DNA of 64,000 bases from Cellvibrionaceae bacterium. Lineage in GTDB: Bacteria > Pseudomonadota > Gammaproteobacteria > Pseudomonadales > Cellvibrionaceae. Numbering within the stretch: position 1 is the first letter of the stretch; each line of letters starts with the position of its first letter. The translations under genes were made by a program, and so were the position numbers. Location of the stretch: contig JANQJP010000031.1 of the NCBI GenBank assembly GCA_028281575.1, forward strand, positions 1-64,000, read 5' to 3'. Positions 1 through 9,435 of this stretch are shown in pieces. The notes under the pieces are model-generated. The model was given only the letters and a program-made list of their open reading frames with translations. It made no database searches and was not told the DNA's origin.

Positions 1-19
1 CATCCATGTAGGAATGCGG

Positions 20-117
20 GTTGTGGCTGAAAACGCGTTATTTGTCGTTGCTCGTCGCTTATTTGATTCACCAAACTACACTCCTCGCGCCTAAACTAGT
101 GCGTTTTCAGCCACAAC
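20..117. repeat. Long-armed palindromic element A
   Basis: Perfect 17-bp inverted repeat: GTTGTGGCTGAAAACGC at 20-36 and its reverse complement at 101-117, enclosing a 64-nt non-palindromic core. It lies downstream of the minus-strand TPR gene. The rest of 1-288 has no convincing gene. It holds an 8-bp hairpin, GTCCAGTA and its complement (about 230-253), and a GCCCTA/TAGGGC pair followed by T5 (about 150-187) whose loop is too long for a confident terminator. The architecture (long perfect arms, asymmetric core) matches elements B, C and D in this window, but the core sequence is different. It could be a small non-autonomous mobile element or a structured RNA. Confidence 0.75.
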
Positions 118-288
118 AGTGACAATTCAATTAGTGTTAACAGGCCCTAGCATAGCCAAGTTTCGATCAAAGAACATTAGGGCTTTTTGAGAAAACATTG
201 TTCTTGAGATTGGAACAATCATGCATCGGTCCAGTAAATAGTCATACTGGACGAACCGTGGAAGGGTGTTAATCGTTTTGGTGGAACT

Positions 289-1404
289 CTAATCAAAGCG
301 CCAGGTAAAGGTTTTTTCTTCTGCCCATGACTCAAAGTCGGACAGGATTTTTTTATTTTCCTGCGCCCAATTATGGTCGTCTTCGCCCAGATATTCTTGC
401 AGATCCAGGTAAACTTTTGCTTCAAAAAAACCGTTTTCCATCAGTTTTTTAATAGTAGATATTTTTTCAATATCTGATGCGCTAAAGCTTTGTTCCTCGT
501 TTTGTTCGTCATACATGGCCAGGACTAAATCTGCTACATCACGTTCTTCCTTAAGGCTTGGTCTATAACCGCGTTCGTTGGGGTAAGCTGTGCGATGCTT
601 TTCCTTACGCCAGCTTCTACGGCCCACCTTGGCAACCAAAAGTGCGGTGCTGAGTTCCTGGCCGGAGGTAATACTTATGGCGTTTGCGGAGAGTTCCTCT
701 CGTCGGGATTCGATGATTTTTCTGCGATGGTCAGTGCCCGCTACTTCCAAATACATGCCAATAAACTTTTCTTCGTCGTAGCTAAAGCCTCGCATATTAT
801 TTACGACAACGAGAAAATACAGCGGTGACGGATGCGACGGATGCATCTCATTTGCCTGAAGAAAAGTGCTCTCTGCCGCGGTGAACTTTTCTTGTTTCAA
901 AAAAGTAATGCCTTTGTTGAGTAGCGCCATAAAACTATTGGGGTTAATATCGAGCAGTCTATCGTAGACGGTTAACGCGGCTTCGGGATTGCCGTTATCA
1001 TCCAATATATTTGCCTGCATAATATATGCGTGTTCCATACCTGGATCGAGTGCTATGGCTTTTAACGTAGCAATATATGCTTCCCGAAGCTCACGTTTTG
1101 CGTAGTAGCTCATAGATAATTCGTAGTGAGATAAGGCGGAAAGGGGGTTTTTCTTTAGCGCTTTTGAGTAAAGAGTTATTGCCTTGTCGTAATTACCCTT
1201 GTCGTGTTGTTTTATGCCTTTGCCAATAAGCTTTTCGGATGTTTTGAATTGTTTTTCTTCGATAGTTGGTGTTGAGTCGACGAGGGCATCTATCTCTTGA
1301 TAGATTGTTTCCTTATCAATGCCGTCAAGGTCTACTGCAAAAAGGAGCTGTGGCACTAGGCTCAAAGCAAACGCCACCAGGGCAAAACGTAAGAATGGTT
1401 TCAC
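289..1404 (-). CDS. Exported TPR-repeat protein
   Basis: A 371-residue protein with an N-terminal signal peptide (hydrophobic segment about residues 5-22 ending near LLFAVDL). Tandem tetratricopeptide helices follow at about residues 55-215 (KGIKQHDKGNYDKAITLYSK, then PLSALSHYELSMSYYAKREL and PEAALTVYDRLLDINPNSFM are typical TPR A/B helix patterns). The C-terminal 150 residues are charged and unrecognised. TPR proteins are protein-interaction scaffolds, and this one probably acts in the periplasm. It starts 2 nt after the upstream S41 peptidase gene ends, so the two are almost certainly one transcription unit, and the TPR protein may present or regulate substrates for that protease. That pairing is inference; no specific function is recognised. 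Confidence 0.8.
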   Translation of the reverse strand: MKPFLRFALVAFALSLVPQLLFAVDLDGIDKETIYQEIDALVDSTPTIEEKQFKTSEKLIGKGIKQHDKGNYDKAITLYSKALKKNPLSALSHYELSMSYYAKRELREAYIATLKAIALDPGMEHAYIMQANILDDNGNPEAALTVYDRLLDINPNSFMALLNKGITFLKQEKFTAAESTFLQANEMHPSHPSPLYFLVVVNNMRGFSYDEEKFIGMYLEVAGTDHRRKIIESRREELSANAISITSGQELSTALLVAKVGRRSWRKEKHRTAYPNERGYRPSLKEERDVADLVLAMYDEQNEEQSFSASDIEKISTIKKLMENGFFEAKVYLDLQEYLGEDDHNWAQENKKILSDFESWAEEKTFTWRFD

Positions 1405-1406
1405 AA

Positions 1407-2921
1407 TTATTCTCCAAGTATTTCTAGAGCCATTTGCAGGCTTGAATCGATGTCGATAAGGGTGTCAATCTCAATGTTGTTCGAATTAATGATGGAAGCG
1501 ATCGCGAGTACTTCATTTTTATTGGGGCTCACGTTTATATCGGGAACGATTCCCTGATCCGCCCAGTTATTTTTCCCATCCGGGTAATAGTAATTGGCAT
1601 CCACTAAATGTAACACCCCTTCGTCATTCACCGGGACAGCTTGCTGCCCAACCGCTTTGCCGAAAGAGCGTGTGCCTACGATCTTTGCTCTACCCTGCTT
1701 TTGTAGCATCGCTGCCAATATTTCTGACATAGACGCCGAGTCGTTGTTCTGTAAAACGACAATAGGTTGGGGGACATATGAAACACTTCCGAAATAGCGA
1801 TTTGGTGCTTCATCTTGAGATTGTTCATAGACAAGAACGAGTTCTGAAGGTTTCAAAAAAAAGTCAATCACCCCTGGAGAAACATACCCGCCGCCATTGT
1901 TTCTCACGTCTATTACTATGCCTGAGGTCTCATCTCGCAGTGACCGAAAGAATCTCGACAGTTCTATCGCCGTGCGCCTATTGAAGTAGTGGATACGGAT
2001 ATAGGCAATATTATTCCAATAGGTACAAAAAGTAGAGTCGATGATAAAAGGAATGCTTTCGAGGGAAAGAGGTTTTAGATCTTTAAATGTTACTTCATAG
2101 GTAAATGGTACTTCCTGTGTCCACCAGTCCGTGCTGATAGCAGAGTGAATTTCTTCGCTGGCAATTTCGATAATTTCCGCGCCTGGCTCGATGTTTAAGC
2201 TGCCAAGTTTGGGGTCGAGTATTTCACCAACGAAGATTTTATTTTCTGCAAATTTCGGTCTAAACCCAACGGAAAACGTACGGCCATCGACCATGGCGCG
2301 TTCAATTTCCATTTGGTCGGCAAAAATATAATGGTTATATTTTTCTCCGCTCGCCTTAATCAAGCTGAGCGTCCACAGCTGCCACAAGTATGCTTCCAGC
2401 TCCTGTGAGTTGGGGTAAAGTTTTACGATCTTTTTTATTGTTTTTCCTATTGATTTCGCTAACTTTCCATTTTTTCCCGCCACAATGAAGTTGCCGTGAG
2501 GTGTGGAAAAACGGAGTGTATTATCTGGCTGAGATACATGTACCTGTATTGACGTGTAATCACTTGCAGCGCCTGAATCATGAGTTTGCTTTTCAAGCAG
2601 AGCTGACCAGCAGCTTTTAAACACGCTAAGTGCCTTGCTATTTAGCTCACGTGCTGAGTAGCGAGAATGCAAAATTTCTTCCAGCGCCTGGATCTGTTTG
2701 TATTCTTTGTTTTTTAACGAGAGTGCCCGGGGTTCAGAGATTTCTTCGCTGCTGCATTCCAGGAGGCTTTCGCCATTCGTAGTTTCAGCGTGCGCGTTTG
2801 TATGGAAACTTAACGGAGCGAGAGTGGGGGGCGTATATTTTGTACTGCTGAGACAATTGGTCGAAAAGCTGAAAAGTAAACAAACGGATATCAGCTTTCC
2901 AAGTTGCTTCTTCATAGACAA
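1407..2921 (-). CDS. S41 family (C-terminal-processing type) peptidase
   Basis: A 504-residue exported serine peptidase of the Tsp/CtpA (S41) family. A hydrophobic signal segment spans about residues 9-22. A cysteine at 23 (STNC) is not a canonical lipobox, so lipidation is doubtful. The catalytic core spans about residues 300-450. It has the strand motif GIVIDVRNNGGG, then NNDSASMSE with likely nucleophile Ser397, and SFGKAVGQQ with likely general base Lys422. The Ser-Lys spacing of 25 agrees with the family. The preceding region at about 205-270 looks like the PDZ-like part but is divergent. It is the first gene of a pair with the TPR gene 2 nt downstream. The family cleaves periplasmic proteins; the substrate here is unknown. 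Confidence 0.85.
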   Translation of the reverse strand: MSMKKQLGKLISVCLLFSFSTNCLSSTKYTPPTLAPLSFHTNAHAETTNGESLLECSSEEISEPRALSLKNKEYKQIQALEEILHSRYSARELNSKALSVFKSCWSALLEKQTHDSGAASDYTSIQVHVSQPDNTLRFSTPHGNFIVAGKNGKLAKSIGKTIKKIVKLYPNSQELEAYLWQLWTLSLIKASGEKYNHYIFADQMEIERAMVDGRTFSVGFRPKFAENKIFVGEILDPKLGSLNIEPGAEIIEIASEEIHSAISTDWWTQEVPFTYEVTFKDLKPLSLESIPFIIDSTFCTYWNNIAYIRIHYFNRRTAIELSRFFRSLRDETSGIVIDVRNNGGGYVSPGVIDFFLKPSELVLVYEQSQDEAPNRYFGSVSYVPQPIVVLQNNDSASMSEILAAMLQKQGRAKIVGTRSFGKAVGQQAVPVNDEGVLHLVDANYYYPDGKNNWADQGIVPDINVSPNKNEVLAIASIINSNNIEIDTLIDIDSSLQMALEILGE

Positions 2922-3080
2922 GTATAGTGCTGGTCCACTTCAGTTATGCTGTGCAAGCGGGCTGTTTCTTATATGAGTGCCAGAATATCTTGGCGAAAAT
3001 ACGCGTAAACGTTACGCAAGTAAAGAGGGCGCAGGCAGTTTTTCATTTAACTGGAATCTATAGCACTGTTTGGGCGTACT

Positions 3081-3100
3081 CTCGCGGCTAACGCCGCGAG
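3081..3100. other. Perfect GC-rich hairpin 3' of the chemoreceptor gene
   Basis: CTCGCGGC, a TAAC loop, then GCCGCGAG: an 8-bp perfect stem 23 nt beyond the stop codon of the minus-strand chemoreceptor gene. There is no T-run on either side, so it is not a standard intrinsic terminator, but it could stabilise or end that transcript. Confidence 0.35.
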
Positions 3101-3123
3101 GCCTGGCGATACAGCGTGGTTTT

Positions 3124-6120
3124 CTACTCTTTGAAAAACCCCAGCAGGCTGTGGACCTGATTGGATTGGTCCATTAACGACGTTGTCGATGCGCTGATTT
3201 CTTCGACCATTGCCGCGTTTGCCTGCGTCATATCGTCGAGGGATGCAATCGCAGAGTTTACCTCCAAAACACCACTGCTTTGTTCCTTAGACCCGGCACT
3301 TATTTTTGCCGATCGCTGTTTTACGCTACTGATGCTTTTTGAAATCGCTTGAAGATCATCGCTAGACTGCTGAGCGAGCCTAAAACTTCCCTCAACTTTG
3401 CTCACGCTCATATCGATCAGGTCTTTGATGTTTTTCGCCGCTTCACTTGATCGTTGTGCCAGGGTGCGCACTTCGCCCGCAACCACGGCAAATCCGCGAC
3501 CCTGTTCACCAGCGCGCGCGGCTTCCACTGCTGCGTTCAGTGCCAGAAGATTGGTTTGGAATGCAATCTCGTCAATCATGCCGGTAATTTGCGCGATTTC
3601 CTCACTCGATTTTTTCATTTCGTTCATGGATTGCACGGTCTTTTCAACCGTTTCAATCGCGCTATTCGATATCTGATCAATTTCTGAAATGTCGCTGTCG
3701 ACAGTGGAACAGTCGTTTTCCGTGTTTTGCAAGAGTGAGCTCATTTGCTCCATCGTCGAGGCGACTTCTTCGATAGATGCCGCTTGACGCTCTGTTCTGG
3801 TCGCCATGTCGTTAATCGCAGAAACCTGTTCGTCGGACATATCTTTGGCGACTTGGGCGGATTTTTGAATATCGCTGACGATATTTGAAAGGTTGCTTGA
3901 AGACGCGTTTATTGAATGACTAATTTTTAACAAGGCACCTTGAAAGTCTGTATCCATTCTTGCAGATAATTCGCCATTTTTTTGTGAGCTGGCAATAGTG
4001 TCTATGGCATCTACTGCAGATTCGAGTGTCTCAAGCGTATTGTTAATGGCGTGCTGCAGATCAAAGAAGCGGCCGGACATTTCGCCGTCCAGGCGCAACG
4101 AGAAATCGCCTTCGTTCATTTGCTTCATGACACTGGCAATATCGGTAATTGTCCGGTCGAGCGTTACGCCCGATCCGTTAAGCGCATCTTTGAGTTGGCC
4201 GAGTTCTCCTTGATAGTTCCCATTAATACGGCTATCGAGCTGACCGCGCTGCTGTTGCTCGGCGACAGCGACAATTTCGCTAATGGCGTTGTCCAGGTCT
4301 TCCAGCGATTGGTTTACATCCTTTTTCATTACATCCAAGTCGCCATGCATCGTGCCTTCAATGCGTTTGCTGTAGTCGCCTTCGCCTATATATTTGAAGA
4401 CCACGCCGAGTTCGCTGATCGCCCCGTTAATAATGGACATGGATCCGTTGATTGTATTTTTTAAGGCTTCCAACTCACCGTTGTAGCGGGCATCAATTTT
4501 CCAAGCAAAGTTGCCTTTTTCCTGTTCGGTAACGGCACGCGCGATGTCTTTCAGTGCGTTCGCTACGTTACTAATACTTGCGTTTACATCCTGCTTAAGT
4601 TGGTTGAGAGAACCGTGTAAATCGCTATGTACTCGCGATGAAAAATCGCCATTGCTCATCGCTGCCATCACAGAGCAGACTTCTTGAATAGCGGTATCCA
4701 TGGCTTCCATAGCGCCATCAACCTGCAGTTTAAATTTGCCTTCCACCTCGTTTGACATGCGCGCGCTGAAGTCGCCTTGCTGCAAGGCTTGCATGACGTC
4801 GTCTAGCGCGTTCATTGTCACTTCGACCTTGCTGGCGGAGTCGTTCACGCTCGCTTTAAGGCTAGCCAGATCACCTTCATAGTCTGTGCGCACACGCTCG
4901 CCAAATTCTCCGCGAGCGACGGCTGACATCACGTTATTTACATCGGCGGTGGCGTTTTCGAGTTTTACCATTAACGCGTTGAACGCTTCGCCTGCATTGC
5001 CGAGCTCGTCGTTTGTTTCGATTTCTGTTCGGTGGGAAAACTCGCTTGTTGCGCGAACTTTGTTTATTGCGTCGATCAATTTTTGAATATTGTCTTTGAG
5101 TTGACCAGACATAATGTAATTAAACCAAATCAATGCCGTGCCGAGCGTAAACGTGAATATCGCAATAAACCAAAACCAAAGTCGTGAGTTGAGAAGGCTC
5201 GTGCGACTAGCGTCAACAATATCTTTTGCCGCTTCATCTGCCAGGCGTTTTACATTGCCAATGCGCTTGGTAGACTCGGTAAACCAGTGTCCCGCATCCA
5301 CATCAAGTTCGCGACTGGTTTTCGCAGAATCAAAGAATATGTCGCGCATGCGCAGCACTTCTTTTGCATGTTCATCGTCAAGTGCAGCCAAGAGCTTTTT
5401 GAAAGCTTCGGGTGTCGCGTTGCGTTTGATTTCGTCAATTTTATTTTGCTGGTCGTTCACGTAGAAATTAACGTCGGCCACTTTGGATACATCGAACCTT
5501 TGTTTTATGAAGACACCATTTAATGCACCGCGCTCCTGGCCAGAACGCTCTTTTAGCCAAAGCAGGCCGGTCATCGTGTTTAAGCGCTTAACAACATCGG
5601 GGTTGGAGAGTTCAGTCGTCAGCAAAGAAATACTGTCCAACGCGGTTTTGTTGATGCCAGAATAAACGGCAAAGGGGCGCGCCGCTGGATCTAAAGTATC
5701 TACCTGTTTCTGCAGGTTTGGTACGGTGTCGAGCTGCGTGCTAAGTTCGTTGAGTTGGTGCTGAACCGGCTTTGGTAACGACGTGAATACCTTGCTGCCT
5801 TGATATTCAAAAAATGCCTGGCGCGCATCTGCCGCCTTCTGTCGCTGAGTGGCAAGCTTGTCGGCGCCTCTACCGCCCCCACTGGCGAGAAACCCTGCGG
5901 TCAAGCCGCGCTCAACGGCGTGGTTGTGGGCAACCCTATCAAGAATCAGTGCAAGGTCGACAACTTTGCGCGCGGTTTTTGCCTCGGATATATCGGTGTT
6001 GGCGGAAAACAGCGCCATGGCTGCGAAGATGAAAACCGCTACGGTTGGTGGAATAAATATCAGTTGAATTTTCCGGGCGATGGGCAGATTTCCAAGGCGG
6101 TCTAACAACAGGGTTTTCAT
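3124..6120 (-). CDS. Methyl-accepting chemotaxis protein with NIT sensor and about nine HAMP units
   Basis: A 998-residue inner-membrane chemoreceptor. TM1 is at about residues 17-41 and TM2 at about 312-337. They flank a periplasmic sensor of about 270 residues that resembles the NIT (nitrate/nitrite-sensing) domain ([19 protein letters not shown] near 63, then [15 protein letters not shown] near 190). Between TM2 and about residue 750 I count nine HAMP-like units by the recurring G-[DEN]-F-x-x-R core (for example GEFGERV, GDFSARM, GDFSSRV, GDYSKRI, GDFSLRL, GELSARM). The C-terminus is a classic signalling hairpin with the highly conserved tip [20 protein letters not shown]. It stands alone on the minus strand; its upstream region (6121-6324) presumably carries the promoter. 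Ligand identity (nitrate or nitrite) is family inference. Confidence 0.92.
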   Translation of the reverse strand: MKTLLLDRLGNLPIARKIQLIFIPPTVAVFIFAAMALFSANTDISEAKTARKVVDLALILDRVAHNHAVERGLTAGFLASGGGRGADKLATQRQKAADARQAFFEYQGSKVFTSLPKPVQHQLNELSTQLDTVPNLQKQVDTLDPAARPFAVYSGINKTALDSISLLTTELSNPDVVKRLNTMTGLLWLKERSGQERGALNGVFIKQRFDVSKVADVNFYVNDQQNKIDEIKRNATPEAFKKLLAALDDEHAKEVLRMRDIFFDSAKTSRELDVDAGHWFTESTKRIGNVKRLADEAAKDIVDASRTSLLNSRLWFWFIAIFTFTLGTALIWFNYIMSGQLKDNIQKLIDAINKVRATSEFSHRTEIETNDELGNAGEAFNALMVKLENATADVNNVMSAVARGEFGERVRTDYEGDLASLKASVNDSASKVEVTMNALDDVMQALQQGDFSARMSNEVEGKFKLQVDGAMEAMDTAIQEVCSVMAAMSNGDFSSRVHSDLHGSLNQLKQDVNASISNVANALKDIARAVTEQEKGNFAWKIDARYNGELEALKNTINGSMSIINGAISELGVVFKYIGEGDYSKRIEGTMHGDLDVMKKDVNQSLEDLDNAISEIVAVAEQQQRGQLDSRINGNYQGELGQLKDALNGSGVTLDRTITDIASVMKQMNEGDFSLRLDGEMSGRFFDLQHAINNTLETLESAVDAIDTIASSQKNGELSARMDTDFQGALLKISHSINASSSNLSNIVSDIQKSAQVAKDMSDEQVSAINDMATRTERQAASIEEVASTMEQMSSLLQNTENDCSTVDSDISEIDQISNSAIETVEKTVQSMNEMKKSSEEIAQITGMIDEIAFQTNLLALNAAVEAARAGEQGRGFAVVAGEVRTLAQRSSEAAKNIKDLIDMSVSKVEGSFRLAQQSSDDLQAISKSISSVKQRSAKISAGSKEQSSGVLEVNSAIASLDDMTQANAAMVEEISASTTSLMDQSNQVHSLLGFFKE

Positions 6121-6324
6121 ATGTCGTACTTCATCGATTAAGGTTTGGCACGTGATTTCGTTTTAGCAGAATTGCTATCGTCTGAATATTAACCATAGCC
6201 TTGAGATGTCTTTCTCGCCAGAAGAAAGGGGGCTGCGCAAAGGGTTTGATGCACTGTGCGAGGCGGGAGGGTGAAAAAAACGAAACCAGAAGCAGATTTG
6301 CACCAAAGGGGTGCAGATTGTCGG

Positions 6325-7248
6325 TTAATATACTTTATCTTCGCCTTCGGGACGCGTTTTAAAGCGCCGGTGAACCCATAGGTATTGTTCGGGGTTTTCA
6401 CGAACACGGGCTTCAACAAAACTGTTGATATAGACCGCATCATCATAGTCACTTTTGTTTAGGTGCTCGGTAATCGGCGGGTAAATATCGATGATATATT
6501 TATCTGATTGCGGATCTCTACGCGTGACCCACGGGATAATTTCTGCGCGTCCTGCGCTTGCCAGTTGCGCTGGCGCTTTCACTGTTGCTGAATTAACTTT
6601 AAAAAATGGCGCGAACACGCTGCGTTTGCGACCGTAGTCCTGATCGGGGGCATAGTTGACAATATTGCCTGCGCGGAGCGCTTTGACAATGCCTCTTACA
6701 TCGCCGTTGGGAATCACACCGCTTTTTTTATTTCTACGAATTCTGCCGACGGCTTGTACATATTCATAAATGGCGTTGGTATGTGGGCGATAAAAACCAG
6801 ATATTGGGAATTCTAAATTGACAATGGAAGCGCCGATTTCAATCGTGGTGAAATGTATGCCTAAAAACAGGACGCCCTTATTCGCTGTTTGCGCTGCACG
6901 AATATGATCAGTGCCGTTAATAATATATTTATTTTTGAAACGCCAGTTGGGCCAAAACCATCCAGCACCGCTTTCGAAAATAGCCACGCCTGTTTCCTGT
7001 AAAACCCTGCGCAACAATTGGTCGCGCTCTTGTGCGTTTAATTCTGGTAAACAGAGTTCTATATTTCGTTTGGCCACGTGTTTGCGGGACTTCGCGTACT
7101 TGTAAAGTAGGTTTCCCAGGGTACGACCGAGAATTATCTGCAATTTAAATGGCGTCATTTGTACAACTAGCCACCACAACCCCATACCAAGCCAAGATAT
7201 AAAATATTTTGGGTGCAGAAGTTCAATTGAGAATTTAACGCGCTTCAT
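6325..7248 (-). CDS. LpxL/HtrB-like lipid A lauroyl acyltransferase
   Basis: A 307-residue protein with a single hydrophobic segment near the N-terminus (FISWLGMGLWWLVVQM) and the HX4E catalytic motif HFTTIE inside GVLFLGIHFTTIEIGASIV. This matches the LpxL/LpxM lysophospholipid acyltransferase family, which transfers a secondary acyl chain to Kdo2-lipid IVA at the cytoplasmic face of the inner membrane. Length is typical (about 300). It follows the glycosyltransferase gene at 7278-8333 on the same strand with a 29-nt gap, so both probably serve lipopolysaccharide assembly. Acyl-chain specificity cannot be read from the sequence. Confidence 0.88.
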   Translation of the reverse strand: MKRVKFSIELLHPKYFISWLGMGLWWLVVQMTPFKLQIILGRTLGNLLYKYAKSRKHVAKRNIELCLPELNAQERDQLLRRVLQETGVAIFESGAGWFWPNWRFKNKYIINGTDHIRAAQTANKGVLFLGIHFTTIEIGASIVNLEFPISGFYRPHTNAIYEYVQAVGRIRRNKKSGVIPNGDVRGIVKALRAGNIVNYAPDQDYGRKRSVFAPFFKVNSATVKAPAQLASAGRAEIIPWVTRRDPQSDKYIIDIYPPITEHLNKSDYDDAVYINSFVEARVRENPEQYLWVHRRFKTRPEGEDKVY

Positions 7249-7277
7249 AAATTTAGTATTAGCAGAGTCTAAGACAT

Positions 7278-8333
7278 TTATTGGAGAGAACGATAGAGTG
7301 TACAGAGTCGTTCGGCTTCTTTTTCTATAGTGTAATTGTCTAAAATGTGTTTTCGACCCGCTTTCCCCATAGCGGCTGTTTTTTCAGGTGAACTCAATAG
7401 TTTTGTCAGGCAATCACTTACGGTATCTATATTATTTACCGGAACCAGGTACCCGCATTTATCCTGTTGTACGATATCTGGCCAGGCACCCGCTTCGCTT
7501 GCAATCACGGCGGCACCGCTGCTCATTGCTTCGAGTACTGTGAGTCCAAAGCCTTCATTAAAGCTCAGCGCGGCGACAATATCGGAAGATCTGAACAGCG
7601 GAGGAATATCATCGAAATCCTGCTCCCCAAGGAAGCGAATGCGATCTTCCAGACCTCTGGATTTAATTTTTTCTTCGAGTTCGGCAACGAAATCTTTTTC
7701 GGCACCTTTAATTAAACCAACGATAATGGCTTCACAATTTGGAAATGTGGGAAAAACGTTTAAACACGCTTCTATCAATATATGGACGCCTTTTTGTGGT
7801 CGCACCCGGCCAAACATCGCTATTCTAAGCGGTCGCGTGACTTTTTTTTGATTGTCCTCAGCGGGAAAGTAGACATCTGTCTGAATGCCGTGGGGAATAA
7901 TCGCAGCTGGTGGTGTGTCGAGATAACTGGCGGCTGCATTACAGGTGGATATGATGCAATCCATTTTCGACATCAGCCACCTGGTAAAACGGGTATGGTG
8001 TCTCTGAGCGGTAGAGGTGAAGACGATCCGGAACTTAGCACCGAAAATATGTTTCAACAATAACGCTTGAATCATCTCGTCGTTGCGCCGCGCATGAAAG
8101 ACTCTGTGGCGTCCATTGGGCAGCGGTTTACGCAGAAGTTTGGCCGCCTGCCAGAAGCTTAACGCAAGTCCGGTATCTTCGGGAGGGAGGTGATGTTTGC
8201 CAAGCACACGCACGTTCATCATGTTTTTTTGATAGAACAAGGTTTGTAGCATCGTGGAAGTGATGCCTGAAAAGCGTTTATTTGAGTTTCCCAGGATAAC
8301 TTCGCATTCTTTTAAAACACCGGGTTGGCTCAT
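7278..8333 (-). CDS. GT4-type glycosyltransferase
   Basis: A 351-residue cytoplasmic or membrane-associated glycosyltransferase with the GT-B fold. The C-terminal Rossmann half starts at RIAMFGRVRPQKGVHILIEA. The EX7E nucleotide-sugar site is NEGFGLTVLEAMSSGAAVIA. It probably transfers a sugar in LPS core or another surface glycan. It is divergent from the next glycosyltransferase gene, with about 60 nt between the starts at 8333 and 8393, which probably holds both promoters. It is co-directional with the LpxL-like gene. Acceptor and donor are unknown. Confidence 0.88.
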   Translation of the reverse strand: MSQPGVLKECEVILGNSNKRFSGITSTMLQTLFYQKNMMNVRVLGKHHLPPEDTGLALSFWQAAKLLRKPLPNGRHRVFHARRNDEMIQALLLKHIFGAKFRIVFTSTAQRHHTRFTRWLMSKMDCIISTCNAAASYLDTPPAAIIPHGIQTDVYFPAEDNQKKVTRPLRIAMFGRVRPQKGVHILIEACLNVFPTFPNCEAIIVGLIKGAEKDFVAELEEKIKSRGLEDRIRFLGEQDFDDIPPLFRSSDIVAALSFNEGFGLTVLEAMSSGAAVIASEAGAWPDIVQQDKCGYLVPVNNIDTVSDCLTKLLSSPEKTAAMGKAGRKHILDNYTIEKEAERLCTLYRSLQ

Positions 8334-8392
8334 TGTGATAGTCTTGCTCTTGCCCGTTGGTCGGCGGGTTGATAAATGTTGTATGCGGAATT

Positions 8393-9433
8393 ATGCCAGA
8401 AAAATCACGATTAAAGATTTTACACGTGTTGCTGTCACGAGGATTTGCCGGCTCAGAGCGTTCGACGTCGGAGTCGTGTAATCAGCAGTGTCATGATAAC
8501 GATGTCTTTTTAGTGGTGAGGAAGGGGCACCGCAAACGCGGCCGCAGCATCGTTGATCATATCGATGCGCGAGTACATGTGATTGAAATAGGCTCCCGGT
8601 TCTTCGTTGGTGCCAGTTTAAAGAAATGCATTGCCGAGCTCGCGCCAGACATTATTCATTGTCACCTGCGCCGCTCGACGCGCTTGGTGGCTAAAATTTC
8701 ACCGATAGTACCAGCAGTATCTACGCTTCACATCAAAGTCAACGGACCACATTTTTTACAGATGTCCGGCTTAATATGCAATGCACGGTGGCAAGTCGGC
8801 AGTATTCCCAATACCTATAGGGGCAAAGTTTTCAAGGCGGCCAATTCACTTGTTGCCCACCGGCGCCTCGCTTCGGAGGAAGTTGACTTGTTGCGCAACA
8901 GGCTAAATATTTTACCGGACCAGATATTCGTCGGTGCCGTCGGTAGATATCACCCAAGCAAGGGCTGGGATACACTTATCAATGCCTTTAAGGCTGTCGA
9001 TGCACCCAAGGCGCAATTATTGTTTTTTGGCGCGGGAAGCCAGGAGAGTGAATTGCGAGGCCTGGCTGAAACCGATAAACGTATCCGTTTTATCGGTTAT
9101 TGTGATGATATAAAGGATGTTTACCAATGTATGGACTTACTTGTTTGCCCGTCGAGGTTTGAGCCTTTACCACGCGTTATGCTCGAGGCCATGGATGCCG
9201 GAGTGCCGCTTATCGCATCCGATGAAGGTGGCTGTAAAGAACTCATTGACGACTATGGTGGCCAGCTTTTTCCCGTTGACAATGTTGCAGCTCTGCGTGA
9301 GTGCTTGCAGTGTTCCCTGCAAAATGTCCCCGCTCGGCACTATCCGGATTTAAGTGCGCACTATGTTGAGAATGCCAATGCGGCGATGCTGGAATTTTAT
9401 CGGTCTCTGATTGCTGATCGAGTCAAAGTTTAA
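8393..9433 (+). CDS. GT4-type glycosyltransferase
   Basis: A GT-B fold glycosyltransferase (346 residues from the ATG at 8393). The open frame extends 12 codons upstream to a TTG at 8357, but the protein from 8393 begins MPEKSRLKILHVLLSRGFAG, where the first Rossmann strand is expected, so the ATG is preferred. The N-terminal G-rich loop is FAGSERS. The C-terminal half has GAVGRYHPSKGWDTLINAF and the EX7E-like site EPLPRVMLEAMDAGVP. The next glycosyltransferase gene starts 2 nt after this stop, so the two form an operon. Likely surface-glycan assembly; specificity unknown. Confidence 0.88.
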   Translation: MPEKSRLKILHVLLSRGFAGSERSTSESCNQQCHDNDVFLVVRKGHRKRGRSIVDHIDARVHVIEIGSRFFVGASLKKCIAELAPDIIHCHLRRSTRLVAKISPIVPAVSTLHIKVNGPHFLQMSGLICNARWQVGSIPNTYRGKVFKAANSLVAHRRLASEEVDLLRNRLNILPDQIFVGAVGRYHPSKGWDTLINAFKAVDAPKAQLLFFGAGSQESELRGLAETDKRIRFIGYCDDIKDVYQCMDLLVCPSRFEPLPRVMLEAMDAGVPLIASDEGGCKELIDDYGGQLFPVDNVAALRECLQCSLQNVPARHYPDLSAHYVENANAAMLEFYRSLIADRVKV

Positions 9434-9435
9434 AT

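Noticed and set aside
4051..4464. 137-codon open frame on the plus strand inside the chemoreceptor gene
   Set aside because: Antisense to the HAMP repeats; its composition mirrors the repeats and it has no family features.
7336..7851. 171-codon plus-strand frame opposite a glycosyltransferase
   Set aside because: Antisense shadow of a clear GT4 gene with intact motifs on the other strand.
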